The notes under the pieces were generated by a model. It was given only the letters and a program-made list of their open reading frames with translations. It had not been told where the DNA came from and ran no database searches. This document shows, in pieces, positions 16,816 to 26,319 of a stretch of 64,000 nucleotides of DNA (the stretch's first letter is position 1; each line of letters starts with the position of its first letter). Origin of the DNA: Vibrio furnissii CIP 102972 (GTDB taxonomy: Bacteria; Pseudomonadota; Gammaproteobacteria; Enterobacterales; Vibrionaceae); NCBI RefSeq assembly GCF_000176175.1, contig NZ_ACZP01000016.1, forward strand, positions 1 to 64,000, read 5' to 3'. A program made the position numbers and the translations under genes.

Positions 16816-17865
16816 ATGTCTAAAATAACTTTTTTTACCAGAGATAGTATTGATGAAAGCTGTGCTTCGACGATTCGTCTTCAGCACATTGTCGCGGGTT
16901 TCGCGGCCAATGGCTATCAGACGCGAATTGTGAGCGGTTACGCTCCTACTCGGTTGGGTAAGTTGAAGCAGTTCCTTTATCTTTATTGGCTATCTTTGTT
17001 TATCCGTAGTGATGCTTTTATATACGGAGAGCTGGTGTTACCCCGGTTTTTGGGCTGCTTTCTTTTTGCGCGTCGTTTGTTTGCTGAGCGAACTGAATTC
17101 CCTTTCTACAAGATTACTTCATTGCGTCGACACAAGCGCTTGTTGAGCCAATGTTACGTCCATACTCTACGACATGTTGATCAGTTCATTACTTGCTCCT
17201 ATACCCTTAAACAATTTTATGAGCCTCATGTGAAGCGAGGGAGTGTTCAGGTCATCCCCTTTTTTATTGATGAATCTTTTTTCGATAAAAATACGAATCT
17301 CGTCGATCAACACCAGTTATGTTACTGCGGGTATATGGGGAATAACAAAGATGGAATCGAGGATCTACTGCACGCTTTCTCGTTATTTATTGAGAAAAAG
17401 GGGAGAAGTGAACCGTACCGTTTAGTGTTGCTTGGCAGTGCGGAAGATGCCGCGATGAAACGATTGAACGCATTGGTTCAACAATTGGGTATCGAACAAC
17501 ATGTGGTTTTCAAAGGACGAGTGCCTCACGAAAAGGTATTAGAAACAATTAACGCTTCTGGATTGCTAGTTTTAACTCGCCCGGACAATTTGCAAGCACA
17601 GGGCGGATTTCCATCGAAATTGGGGGAATATCTCAGTACAGGAAACCCAGTACTATGTACCGATGTGGGGGAAATCAAAAGAGTGATCGGAGACGATATC
17701 ATTCATTTTGTGCCACCTGGTCAGCCAGAAGAAGCGGCAATAATGATGGTAAATGTGTTCAGTCGCTATGCGGAAAGTCAACAGCGAGCGGAGAAAGGTC
17801 AGGCCTTCGTTCGTCAGTTTGTACCGCGCCGAATGATTGCAGAGCTGTTGAGTCAGGCAAAATGA
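16816..17865 (+). CDS. Family 4 glycosyltransferase
   Basis: 349 residues, GT-B fold. The N-terminal domain opens SKITFFTRDSIDESCASTIR; the C-terminal GT4 domain has LCYCGYMGNNKDGIEDLL, YRLVLLGSAED, and GGFPSKLGEYLSTGNPVLCTDVGE at the donor-phosphate site. It is the first gene of the second rightward module, and its stop overlaps the ATG of the next flippase (ATGA). Specificity is unknown. Confidence 0.86.
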   Translation: MSKITFFTRDSIDESCASTIRLQHIVAGFAANGYQTRIVSGYAPTRLGKLKQFLYLYWLSLFIRSDAFIYGELVLPRFLGCFLFARRLFAERTEFPFYKITSLRRHKRLLSQCYVHTLRHVDQFITCSYTLKQFYEPHVKRGSVQVIPFFIDESFFDKNTNLVDQHQLCYCGYMGNNKDGIEDLLHAFSLFIEKKGRSEPYRLVLLGSAEDAAMKRLNALVQQLGIEQHVVFKGRVPHEKVLETINASGLLVLTRPDNLQAQGGFPSKLGEYLSTGNPVLCTDVGEIKRVIGDDIIHFVPPGQPEEAAIMMVNVFSRYAESQQRAEKGQAFVRQFVPRRMIAELLSQAK

Positions 17866-19259
17866 CCCGGTCATTAGTAAAAAACTTTATTGTCTACGGC
17901 TTAGGGTTTGGGCTCAGTAAGTTTTCTATGGTGTTGGTGTTGCCTTTTGTGACGTCAGCATTAACGCCGGAAGAATTTGGTGTCATTGAATTAGTTCAGA
18001 CGGCTTACAACGTGCTCATGATTTTTGGTCTCCTGCAATTGGATGCGTCATTTCAGCGATTCTATGCCAATCAAGAGTTCCAGCAAACTCGGTTGATAGG
18101 AACCATTGTTCTGTTTATCGTGTTGGCAAACGTTCTATTAATCGGGGCGATTCATGGGCTGGGCTGGTTATTTCTTGATGATCTTCCGGTTGGAATGCCT
18201 ATCATTAGTTTGATGTCGGCATTGGTTTTCTTTTCCAATGTCTCTTCAATACTGTTTATTGTCTATCGTTATGACGACCGTGCAGTCTCATTATCGCTGC
18301 TGACCTTTATTCAGATCGCTGTTCAAGTGATTTTTATCTATTACTTTCTCGTGATTAAACAATACGGCGTCTTCCACTATTTTTTGTCGCAAACAATCGG
18401 CTTTGTGGTGTTGCTGGTGCTGCAGATCGCTTTACTCAAACGCAGTGTTGATTGGCGTATCGATAGGGGTTATCTCAAGCGTCTTTTTCGGTTTGGTTTA
18501 CCACAGATGCCTGCTCGAATTGGCGCAGTGTTAAACCGGCATGTCAGCAAGTTCTTTATCATCAATGCGATGTCTATGCATGCGTTGGGTATCTACTCTG
18601 CAGCATTGAAGGTGTCTTCAATGGCGCAGATTATTTACATGGCTTTTAATATGGCGTGGTATCCCATGCTGTATAAAATGCTCAATAGCAAGGACTATAC
18701 TAAGCTCAAAATAATGAATGCAATGGTTGTTGGCGTTTGTCTCTATGCGTCGATTGCTTTTGCTTTGTTATCACCACTCATGGGGCAATTGTTGTTGTCT
18801 GAAGAATACACTGAGTCTGTGAAATACATGGCGCCGTTGTTTCTATCGACACTACTGTTTGTGGTTAAAGATTCCGTTGATATTGGCACTCGAGTGACTG
18901 AGAAAACACAGTACGTCAGCTACATCTACTTTGTTGCCATGGCCGTGACGCTTGTGCTCTACACGCTATTTTCAAAATTTGGCATCGCGTCAGTTGTCGC
19001 CATTCAGTTCGCAGGGAACCTACTTTTGGTCGCTATGACCTTATATAACTCAGAGTGGTTATTTAAAGTAGGCTTTTCCTATCTCGTCAATATCGTTAGC
19101 ATTGTGCTGTGTTTCGTCCTATTGGTCGTTATCGCGTCTTTGGATCTCAGCATGACTCAGTCGTTGTCAGCGTTTGCTGTACTCACGCTCTCTGTCATGT
19201 TGGGCAGTTGGATAACCTATAAAAAGAAGTTTGCCAAGTCGCATAATGAAGTCTGTTAA
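17862..19259 (+). CDS. wzx: Second Wzx-type flippase
   Basis: A 465-residue polytopic protein of the MOP flippase superfamily with about 12-14 membrane helices, opening SLVKNFIVYGLGFGLSKFSMVLVLPFVTSALTP in pieces typical of Wzx/RfbX. A longer open frame begins at 17655, but ATG 17862 overlaps the previous stop by four bases and gives the family's N-terminus. It is GC-richer than the flippase at 8520 and not its close copy. Its presence with only one obvious polymerase in the locus is unusual. Confidence 0.88.
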   Translation: MTRSLVKNFIVYGLGFGLSKFSMVLVLPFVTSALTPEEFGVIELVQTAYNVLMIFGLLQLDASFQRFYANQEFQQTRLIGTIVLFIVLANVLLIGAIHGLGWLFLDDLPVGMPIISLMSALVFFSNVSSILFIVYRYDDRAVSLSLLTFIQIAVQVIFIYYFLVIKQYGVFHYFLSQTIGFVVLLVLQIALLKRSVDWRIDRGYLKRLFRFGLPQMPARIGAVLNRHVSKFFIINAMSMHALGIYSAALKVSSMAQIIYMAFNMAWYPMLYKMLNSKDYTKLKIMNAMVVGVCLYASIAFALLSPLMGQLLLSEEYTESVKYMAPLFLSTLLFVVKDSVDIGTRVTEKTQYVSYIYFVAMAVTLVLYTLFSKFGIASVVAIQFAGNLLLVAMTLYNSEWLFKVGFSYLVNIVSIVLCFVLLVVIASLDLSMTQSLSAFAVLTLSVMLGSWITYKKKFAKSHNEVC

Positions 19260-19270
19260 AGGGTAAAAAA

Positions 19271-20305
19271 GTGTTTAAAAACAAAGTATTACTAATCACT
19301 GGTGGCACTGGCTCATTTGGGAATGCCGTGTTGAATCGATTTTTAGAAACGGACATCAAAGAAATTCGAATTTTTTCTCGCGATGAGAAAAAACAAGATG
19401 ATATGCGAAAGAAATATTGCAATAGCAAATTAAAGTTTTATATCGGTGACGTACGAGATTACAACAGTGTGCTGAGTGCAACTCGTGGTGTGGATTACAT
19501 TTATCATGCAGCGGCACTGAAGCAAGTTCCTTCTTGTGAATTTCACCCTATGGAAGCGGTGAAAACGAATGTACTGGGCACTGAAAATGTCCTTGAAGCG
19601 GCGATTGCTAACCAGGTGCAGAGGGTGGTGTGCCTGAGCACGGATAAAGCGGTGTATCCTATCAATGCTATGGGTATTTCGAAGGCCATGATGGAAAAGG
19701 TCATGGTGGCCAAAGCACGTAACGTTGATGAAACAAAAACGGTTATCTGCGGTACGCGTTATGGCAATGTGATGGCCTCTAGAGGGTCTGTTATTCCATT
19801 GTTTGTTGATCTCATTAAGGCCAATCAACCTCTGACGATCACTGACCCTAATATGACGCGCTTTATGATGACGCTTGAAGATGCTGTCGATTTAGTTTTA
19901 TACGCATTTGAACACGGTAACAATGGCGATATCTTTGTGCAGAAAGCGCCTGCTGCAACAATCGACACGCTCGCCCAAGCTTTACGTGAATTACTTCACG
20001 TGCCTCAACATCCTATCAATGTGATTGGGACTCGCCATGGTGAGAAGCTTTATGAGTGTTTACTCAGTCGAGAAGAAATGATTGCGGCCGAAGACATGAA
20101 TGAGTATTACCGAGTGCCACCTGATCTTCGAGATCTTAACTACAGTAAGTATGTTGAGGAAGGCGATGCGCGGATTGCACAGATCGAGGATTATAACTCA
20201 CACAATACCGAGCGTTTGGACGTCGAGGGAATGAAAGCTTTGTTAATGAAGTTGCCATTTATTCGAGCCATGTGTGCAGGGGACGAATTTGAACTTGATG
20301 CATAA
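19271..20305 (+). CDS. fnlA: UDP-GlcNAc 4,6-dehydratase/epimerase (FnlA/WbjB/CapE type)
   Basis: First enzyme of UDP-L-FucNAc synthesis: dehydrates and epimerises UDP-GlcNAc to UDP-4-keto-6-deoxy-L-hexosamines. The 344-residue extended SDR has GGTGSFGNAV (NAD binding, from residue 11), YHAAALKQVP, and LSTDKAVYPINAMGISKAMMEK where the catalytic Tyr is replaced by Met, as in this CapD/FnlA group. GTRYGNVMASRGSVIPLF follows. Length is normal. Start GTG 19271 follows the flippase by 11 bases. It is followed directly by fnlB and fnlC. Confidence 0.92.
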   Translation: MFKNKVLLITGGTGSFGNAVLNRFLETDIKEIRIFSRDEKKQDDMRKKYCNSKLKFYIGDVRDYNSVLSATRGVDYIYHAAALKQVPSCEFHPMEAVKTNVLGTENVLEAAIANQVQRVVCLSTDKAVYPINAMGISKAMMEKVMVAKARNVDETKTVICGTRYGNVMASRGSVIPLFVDLIKANQPLTITDPNMTRFMMTLEDAVDLVLYAFEHGNNGDIFVQKAPAATIDTLAQALRELLHVPQHPINVIGTRHGEKLYECLLSREEMIAAEDMNEYYRVPPDLRDLNYSKYVEEGDARIAQIEDYNSHNTERLDVEGMKALLMKLPFIRAMCAGDEFELDA

Positions 20306-20306
20306 T

Positions 20307-21410
20307 ATGAATATTGTCGTTACAGGTGCCGAGGGATTTATTGGTCAAAACTTATGTATGATGTTGTCTGAGCAGGGATACCATCACGTGACTCAGGTCG
20401 GCAAAAATACAACGCGCGATGAGCTAATTGATTGTCTAAAAACTGCGGATTTTATTTTTCATCTCGCTGGTGTTAACCGTCCTCAACATGAGCGTGAGTT
20501 TGAACAAGGTAACGCAGAACTGACACAGTTTATTGTGGATACGTTAGTGTCGCTTGAGAAGAAAACGCCAATGATGTTGAGCTCTTCTACTCAAGCGGAA
20601 CATGCGAATCCCTATGGATTGAGTAAGTTGAGAGCGGAGCAGTTTGTTCATCAATATGCAGCATCCACATCAGCAGCAACTTACATCTACCGATTGCCAA
20701 ATGTGTTCGGTAAATGGTGCAAACCTAACTACAACTCTTTTGTGGCGACGTTTTGTCACAATATCGCCAACGATTTACCGATCAGTATCAATGACCCTTC
20801 GGCTTCAGTCACATTGGTATATATCGATGATGTTTGCCAATCATTAATTGATTTGTTGGAAGGCAAAACATCACCGGGATGGTGTCAAGTTCAGCCTGAA
20901 TATTCGACAACGGTTGGCGACGTCGCTGCATTGCTAAACCGATTTAAAGACAGCCGTCAGACGTTGGTGACTGAAAATGTTGGGCAAGGCCTGACTCGAG
21001 CACTTTATTCGACCTATCTGAGCTACTTCCGTCCTCAACAGTTTTGCTATTCGATCCCGAGCTATACGGATGAACGCGGCGCGTTCTGTGAAATGCTTAA
21101 AACGCCGTCTGCAGGGCAGTTCTCATTTTTCTCTGCGCACCCAGGAATCACTCGAGGCGGGCATTACCATCATACAAAGAATGAAAAATTTCTTGTGATC
21201 AAAGGCAAAGCTTTGTTCAAGTTTGAACACATGATTTCAGGTGAATGCTACGCGTTAGAAGCAAGTGGTAGCGCGCCAATGATCGTGGAAACGGTTCCGG
21301 GATGGTCGCATGACATTACGAATATTGGTGATGATGAGCTGCTCGTGATGTTGTGGGCAAATGAGGTGTTTGATCGCTCTGCGCCAGATACATTCGCTCA
21401 CCCGCTTTAA
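20307..21410 (+). CDS. fnlB: NAD-dependent reductase with C-terminal cupin (FnlB/WbjC type)
   Basis: Reduces the 4-keto intermediate from FnlA in the L-FucNAc pathway. The 367-residue protein has an N-terminal SDR domain (MNIVVTGAEGFIG; YGLSKLRAEQF; RLPNVFGKW) and, from about residue 250, a cupin domain with TDERGAFCEML, HPGITRGGHYHHTKNEKF and PGWSHDITN. That fusion distinguishes WbjC/FnlB from the RmlD-like reductases of L-QuiNAc routes. The chosen ATG at 20307 lies just after the fnlA stop; ATG 20298 in frame would overlap it. Confidence 0.9.
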   Translation: MNIVVTGAEGFIGQNLCMMLSEQGYHHVTQVGKNTTRDELIDCLKTADFIFHLAGVNRPQHEREFEQGNAELTQFIVDTLVSLEKKTPMMLSSSTQAEHANPYGLSKLRAEQFVHQYAASTSAATYIYRLPNVFGKWCKPNYNSFVATFCHNIANDLPISINDPSASVTLVYIDDVCQSLIDLLEGKTSPGWCQVQPEYSTTVGDVAALLNRFKDSRQTLVTENVGQGLTRALYSTYLSYFRPQQFCYSIPSYTDERGAFCEMLKTPSAGQFSFFSAHPGITRGGHYHHTKNEKFLVIKGKALFKFEHMISGECYALEASGSAPMIVETVPGWSHDITNIGDDELLVMLWANEVFDRSAPDTFAHPL

Positions 21411-21424
21411 TGAGAGTACATAGA

Positions 21425-22555
21425 ATGAAAAAATTAAAAGTCATGTCGGTTGTTGGAACACGGCCCGAAATCATTCGTTTATCTCGCGTGCTTGCCAAGC
21501 TTGATGAACATTGTGAGCATGTTTTAGTCCATACAGGACAAAATTATGACTATGAATTAAACGAAGTTTTTTTTAATGATTTAGGTGTTAGAAAACCTGA
21601 TTTCTTTCTCAATGCAGCAGGAAAAAATGCAGCAGAAACAATCGGGCAAGTGATCATTAAAGTGGATGAGGTATTGGAGCAAGTTCAGCCGGAAGCGATG
21701 TTGGTATTGGGTGATACTAACTCTTGTCTCTCTGCGATTCCGGCAAAGCGCAGAAAAGTACCAATTTTTCATATGGAAGCAGGTAACCGGTGTTTCGACC
21801 AACGGGTACCGGAAGAAACGAACCGACGCATCGTGGATCACACCGCTGACATCAATATGACTTACAGCTCGATCGCTCGCGATTATTTGTTGGCTGAAGG
21901 CATTCCTGCCGATCGCGTGATTAAAACGGGCAGTCCAATGTTTGAGGTGCTCAATCACTATATGCCGCAGATTGACAGCTCAGACGTATTGAAACGCCTC
22001 AATCTAAAGGCTCAACAATTTTTTGTGGTCAGCGCACATCGTGAAGAAAATGTGGATTCGCCCACCCAATTGCTCAAGTTGGCGGAAACATTGAATACCG
22101 TGGCTGAGCAATACGGCCTTCCCGTGATTGTCTCGACTCATCCAAGAACTCGGAATCGTATTGAAGCTCATGGGCTTACTTTCCACCCTAATATTCAATT
22201 GATGAAGCCTCTTGGCTTTCATGACTATAACCACCTACAAAAAAATGCGAAAGCCGTGTTGTCTGATAGCGGCACCATCAATGAAGAGTCTTCTATCATG
22301 AACTTTCCTGCGCTTAATCTACGAGAAGCGCATGAGCGACCAGAAGGAATGGAAGAAGCGTCCGTGATGATGGTTGGTGTGGGTGTCGAGCGTGTAATGC
22401 AAGGCCTACAAGTGATTGCATCGCAATTAAGAGGTGATGAACGCCAACTTCGTCCAGTGTATGACTACAGCATGCCGAATGTGTCGGATAAAGTTGTACG
22501 CATCATTCATTCATATACGGATTACGTGATGCGCGTTGTCTGGAAACAGTATTAA
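21425..22555 (+). CDS. fnlC: UDP-HexNAc 2-epimerase (FnlC/WbjD type)
   Basis: Catalyses the last step to UDP-L-FucNAc by inverting C2. From ATG 21425 it is 376 residues, the usual WbjD length. It opens KKLKVMSVVGTRPEIIRLSR, followed by HTGQNYDYELNEVFF, VLGDTNSCLSAIPAKR, HMEAGNRCFDQRVPEETNRR and SDSGTINEE, all hallmarks of the WecB/FnlC family. GAGAG lies nine bases before the ATG; an upstream ATG 21410 overlapping the fnlB stop is less likely. Confidence 0.93.
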   Translation: MKKLKVMSVVGTRPEIIRLSRVLAKLDEHCEHVLVHTGQNYDYELNEVFFNDLGVRKPDFFLNAAGKNAAETIGQVIIKVDEVLEQVQPEAMLVLGDTNSCLSAIPAKRRKVPIFHMEAGNRCFDQRVPEETNRRIVDHTADINMTYSSIARDYLLAEGIPADRVIKTGSPMFEVLNHYMPQIDSSDVLKRLNLKAQQFFVVSAHREENVDSPTQLLKLAETLNTVAEQYGLPVIVSTHPRTRNRIEAHGLTFHPNIQLMKPLGFHDYNHLQKNAKAVLSDSGTINEESSIMNFPALNLREAHERPEGMEEASVMMVGVGVERVMQGLQVIASQLRGDERQLRPVYDYSMPNVSDKVVRIIHSYTDYVMRVVWKQY

Positions 22556-22571
22556 TAGCGTCAGTATTGTT

Positions 22572-22970
22572 ATGAATCTTCTAGAAAAGGAACAGTTCGA
22601 TGAACTCTACGCTCAGGCTGAAAGAGCTGAGCGTAAGCGAGCACATCAATTACTGCACCGTTCGCATGATGACAAAGTCCAGCGGCTACTGATTGCAATG
22701 GTGAAAGGTAGCTATGTTGAACCTCACTTTCACGAGCTTGAGCATCAATGGGAAATGTTTGTCGTCTTGGAAGGCTGTGTAAAAGTCACGACATATGATG
22801 CTGCTGGGCAAATCTTATGTGAGACGTTGCTGGGGGTCGAAGGGAACGCGTCGATCGCAGAAGTGAAACCACAAGAGATACATAGCGTTGAATGTGTATC
22901 GGACCGGGCATTACTACTTGAAGTGAAAGAAGGTCCGTTTAACCCGCAATTTGCCAAAGTCTTAGTTTAA
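22572..22970 (+). CDS. wbuC: WbuC-like cupin-fold protein
   Basis: A 132-residue protein with HFHELEHQWEMFVVLEG and IHSVECV, the metal-binding half motifs of a small cupin. WbuC proteins travel with FnlABC in L-FucNAc-containing O-antigen clusters; their reaction is not established. ATG 22572 starts 16 bases after the fnlC stop; a TTG 22536 start overlapping fnlC is possible. Confidence 0.82.
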   Translation: MNLLEKEQFDELYAQAERAERKRAHQLLHRSHDDKVQRLLIAMVKGSYVEPHFHELEHQWEMFVVLEGCVKVTTYDAAGQILCETLLGVEGNASIAEVKPQEIHSVECVSDRALLLEVKEGPFNPQFAKVLV

Positions 22971-23015
22971 GATGGGGCATCACAATAGCATTGAGTTAAG
23001 TAAATTAGGAATGCA

Positions 23016-24143
23016 ATGAAACCAGCAACTGCGTTATTTATGGGGGATTTCGCTCCCGTCGCTGATTACAACGACATCACGTTAGAGAAGAAAGAAGCTG
23101 TCTTTGGGGACGTCTTAGACGAGATTAGAAAAGCAGACTTTTCATTCATTAACTTGGAATGTCCCTTAACGACGGCAGAACAAGCGTTGAGTAAAAGTGG
23201 TCCCAATATTAAAGCAAACCCCGGTTGTGTTGCGGCATTAAGTTCTTTTTCTCTTGTTGGTATGGCGAACAATCATGTGTTGGATTTTGGGCGAGAAGGC
23301 TTACAAGAAACGCTCAATGCTTTGGATTCTGCTGGGCTCAAACATGTTGGTGCTGGCCTAAATCAAGATGCTGCGGATAAGATTTTTTATCAAGAGGTTG
23401 GTGGCAAGGTGCTTGCTGTCATCGCGCTGTGTGAAAGAGAATTTAGCCAGTATGCTGATTATGATGCTGGTGCATCGGCGATTGATCCTGTTGAAAATTT
23501 TTATCGATTGCAAGAAGCCAAGGAAAAGGCGGATTACGTGTTTATGACCATGCACTGTGGTCATGAATACTTTCCTCTGCCTCGACCTGAACTACGCAAG
23601 CTATGTCAGTATTATGTTGATTTAGGCGCTGATGGTGTCTTATGTCACCATCCTCATGTCCCCGGCGCATATGAAACGTACAAAGGTAAGCCTATCGTGT
23701 ACTCAATGGGAAATACCGTATTCGGTCGTCTCGGGAGCTTGCCTAGCGATTGGCGGATTGGCTACGCAGTATCGATTAGATTAGAAGCCGATCTTCCATT
23801 CGAAATTATTCCTTATTGTCTTGATGATCAAGAAAAAGCGCTTGTTCTCCTTAAGGGGGATGAAAGGGACGCTTTTATCCATCGAATGGAGGGGTATGCC
23901 TCTTTGTTGCTCGACGAGCAAGCTTGGTTGACTGAATGGCGTGCATTTGTTGCTCGTAAAACAGACGAAGCCCTTATTCAGCATTTTTTCCCATTCCAAT
24001 TTAAAGGATTGGGAAGACTCGTTAAGTCTTCAGGCGTTCTTCCTAAGTTATGTCGTTCAACCGCCGGTTACAAAAAGCTAAACCAAATCAGGTGTGAATC
24101 TCATCGAGAACTGCTCATTCAAGCGTTCAAAAATAAGCAATGA
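23016..24143 (+). CDS. CapA-family metallophosphatase-like protein
   Basis: 375 residues, PGA_cap (CapA/PgsA) family, related to calcineurin-like phosphoesterases. Motifs: FMGDFAPV (residues 8-15), NLECPLTT (about 46-53), MANNHVLDFG (about 83-92), MHCGHEY and CHHPHVPGA, giving the Asp, Asn and His ligands of a dimetal site. In Bacillus, CapA/PgsA is needed for poly-gamma-glutamate capsule; in Gram-negative polysaccharide loci its role is unclear. No signal peptide is seen, so it is probably cytoplasmic. AGGA precedes ATG 23016. An ATP-grasp gene follows by 50 bases; the two likely act together. Confidence 0.85.
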   Translation: MKPATALFMGDFAPVADYNDITLEKKEAVFGDVLDEIRKADFSFINLECPLTTAEQALSKSGPNIKANPGCVAALSSFSLVGMANNHVLDFGREGLQETLNALDSAGLKHVGAGLNQDAADKIFYQEVGGKVLAVIALCEREFSQYADYDAGASAIDPVENFYRLQEAKEKADYVFMTMHCGHEYFPLPRPELRKLCQYYVDLGADGVLCHHPHVPGAYETYKGKPIVYSMGNTVFGRLGSLPSDWRIGYAVSIRLEADLPFEIIPYCLDDQEKALVLLKGDERDAFIHRMEGYASLLLDEQAWLTEWRAFVARKTDEALIQHFFPFQFKGLGRLVKSSGVLPKLCRSTAGYKKLNQIRCESHRELLIQAFKNKQ

Positions 24144-24193
24144 TAGTTGAGCGAGTGCTTCAATAGTTAAAGATTGTTCACGAGGAGTTTGAG

Positions 24194-25198
24194 TTGAACA
24201 TTAAGATTATTCATTACAATCATTTTTTTGGCGAAAGTTTGCCGACTTACAAAAGTATGGATATGGCGGTTATACAGAAAACGCTTGAAAAAAATGGTTT
24301 TTCTGTTGAATTCGTGTCTGTAGAAGCGCTGCAGAATGAGCCACTGGATACGAGCTCTTTGTATTTATGTGGTAGCCATCAGAATGCATCGGTCAAGCAG
24401 TATTATGATGATGTGCTAGATTTTCCGCATATTGAGGAACGACTTATTCCTCGTCGCCTACTCATAAAAGCTCATGAGAATAAAGGCTATCAAGGACTTC
24501 TCGCTAGAAGTTTGGATATACCGTATGTTGAGCAGTACTACTTTATTGATGAGAAGCCAGTTACGACAAAGACTGTGGTCAAATGTCTATCTGGTGCCGG
24601 TAGCGCAGGGGTCACGTTATGTGAAACCACCGAAGAGCAATCACGGTTTCTTCGAAAACCGAAGTTTTGGAGTTCAACCTCTGGTCAATTGTTCGCTTAT
24701 TTGAAATCTCTTATAAAATTTCGATTAAGAAAGGGGGATTATCTTGCGGAAAAACTTCAGTTCAATTCACCTCGTGTTCGATATGTTCAGCAGAAGTTTA
24801 TCCCCAATTTATCTTTCGACTACAAAGTTTTGGTGTTTATGGATAAATGCTTTGTGCTCAAGCGTGGCGTCCGTGAGCAAGATTTTAGAGCGAGTGGTAG
24901 TGGTAAATTTGAGTTTGTTGAGCCATCAGAAGCGTTACTTGATTTCGCGTTATCCATTCGAAAAAAGCTCAACAGTCCTTATGCCTCGTTGGATGTTATT
25001 GAGCATGATAATGGCTTTGAATGTATTGAATATCAGTGCGTCCACTTCGGTCCGTACACGCAAATGAAAGCGCCTAAATATTACCGTTACGCCAATGGAA
25101 AGTGGGAAGCGAAAGATAACAATACGATTCTTGAGGAGTTGATTGGTCAATCTGTCGCAGATTTTGTGCAACAACATTTGGTAAAAGACGGACGATGA
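24194..25198 (+). CDS. ATP-grasp ligase-like enzyme
   Basis: 334 residues. ATP-grasp enzymes join a carboxylate to an amine or thiol through an acyl phosphate. Visible: VVKCLSGAGSAGVTLCE (residues about 128-144, the ATP-loop Lys and Gly-rich loop), YVQQKFIP, DYKVLVFMDKCFVLKRGVR (domain C) and ECIEYQCVHFGP with metal-binding acids. Start is TTG 24194 with GAGGAG (24181-24186) well placed. It follows a CapA-like gene and overlaps the next GT4 by four bases. Inferred role: amide-linking an amino acid or similar to a sugar carboxylate of the glycan. Confidence 0.82.
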   Translation: MNIKIIHYNHFFGESLPTYKSMDMAVIQKTLEKNGFSVEFVSVEALQNEPLDTSSLYLCGSHQNASVKQYYDDVLDFPHIEERLIPRRLLIKAHENKGYQGLLARSLDIPYVEQYYFIDEKPVTTKTVVKCLSGAGSAGVTLCETTEEQSRFLRKPKFWSSTSGQLFAYLKSLIKFRLRKGDYLAEKLQFNSPRVRYVQQKFIPNLSFDYKVLVFMDKCFVLKRGVREQDFRASGSGKFEFVEPSEALLDFALSIRKKLNSPYASLDVIEHDNGFECIEYQCVHFGPYTQMKAPKYYRYANGKWEAKDNNTILEELIGQSVADFVQQHLVKDGR

Positions 25199-26319
25199 AA
25201 AAGGAAGTTGTTTTTTTTACCAGTAATCTAGGCGGCGGCGGTGCCGAAGGCGTTTGCATCAAAGTTGCAAATGCGCTTATTCATCGAGGTTGGAAGATCA
25301 CGATTTTAGTGCAGAATTTAAGTAACGATCAGCTCAGCCATAAACTGCATCCGTCGATTAAAATTGAGACCTTAAACTGTTCGAGTATTCGCTATGGACT
25401 GTTAGCGTTAAGACGTTGGATTTCTATCAATCGCCCTGCTCAGATCGTCGCATTCCATTACATGCTTACAGCGGCTCTTGTTCTGGTTCGCTGTACTTTC
25501 TTCCAATCTCAGCGTTTTAAGATCATCTCTAGAAACATAAATACGGTTTCAAAAATCAAACAACACAGTTCGACGGAAGGCCGACCTCGAATTCAAGAGT
25601 ATTTGCGTGATTTACTGTATAAGCAGTCGGATATCATCATCAATCAGTGCCATGGTATGCGAGATGATTTCATTAAAAATTACCCGGGTACAGAGCAGAA
25701 AAATGTGGTGATTTATAATCCCAGTATCGAGCATTTTTCGCCCCAACAGCATGCTGTTGGGGACGATCACAGCGCACCTTATTTTCTTTATGCGGGGCGT
25801 CTTGAATCGCAAAAATCTATCGACATGACAATACGAGCTTTTGCCCAACTGTGTGCGGAAGACTCAAATGTTCGATTGCGAATTGTGGGGGAAGGCTCTC
25901 AGCGAAAAGCACTTGAAGGGCTATGCCATGAACTATCGATCAAAGATAGAGTCGATTTTGTTGGCTTTAGTCGAGAAATCGAAAGGCACTTTTCTGGTGC
26001 GCTATGTACGGTATTGAGTTCCCAATACGAAGGTTTCCCCAATGTATTGGTTGAGTCAATTTCCTTGGGGACGCCTGTTGTATCGTTCGATTGCCCGAGT
26101 GGTCCAGCTGAAATTATTGAAGATGGTGTGAATGGCTTTTTAGTTGAGTATCAGAATATTGATGATCTGTTTTTAAAAATGAAGCTGATGTTAAACACCT
26201 CATTTAATCATGAAACGGTAAAAAGTACCGCACAGCGCTTCTCCATCAATAAAGTGGCCTCCGAATGGGATAAATTGCTGATGAGCCATCTTAACCAGGT
26301 GGATAATGATGACCGCTAA
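25195..26319 (+). CDS. Family 4 glycosyltransferase
   Basis: 374 residues, GT-B fold. It opens KEVVFFTSNLGGGGAEGVCIKVA, the Gly-rich acceptor loop typical of PglA/WbuB-like GT4 enzymes. The donor domain has YFLYAGRLESQKSIDMTI, LRIVGEGSQR and SSQYEGFPNVLVESISLGTPVVSFDCPSGPAEII (in segments), with both Glu residues of EX7E. Start overlaps the ATP-grasp stop (ATGA); its end overlaps the next GT by 14 bases. Probably transfers a HexNAc or FucNAc. Confidence 0.9.
   Translation: MKKEVVFFTSNLGGGGAEGVCIKVANALIHRGWKITILVQNLSNDQLSHKLHPSIKIETLNCSSIRYGLLALRRWISINRPAQIVAFHYMLTAALVLVRCTFFQSQRFKIISRNINTVSKIKQHSSTEGRPRIQEYLRDLLYKQSDIIINQCHGMRDDFIKNYPGTEQKNVVIYNPSIEHFSPQQHAVGDDHSAPYFLYAGRLESQKSIDMTIRAFAQLCAEDSNVRLRIVGEGSQRKALEGLCHELSIKDRVDFVGFSREIERHFSGALCTVLSSQYEGFPNVLVESISLGTPVVSFDCPSGPAEIIEDGVNGFLVEYQNIDDLFLKMKLMLNTSFNHETVKSTAQRFSINKVASEWDKLLMSHLNQVDNDDR

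Noticed and set aside
17655-17861. Upstream extension of the second flippase
   Set aside because: It overlaps the GT4 gene out of frame, is not membrane-like and is absent from the family. ATG 17862 overlaps the previous stop neatly.
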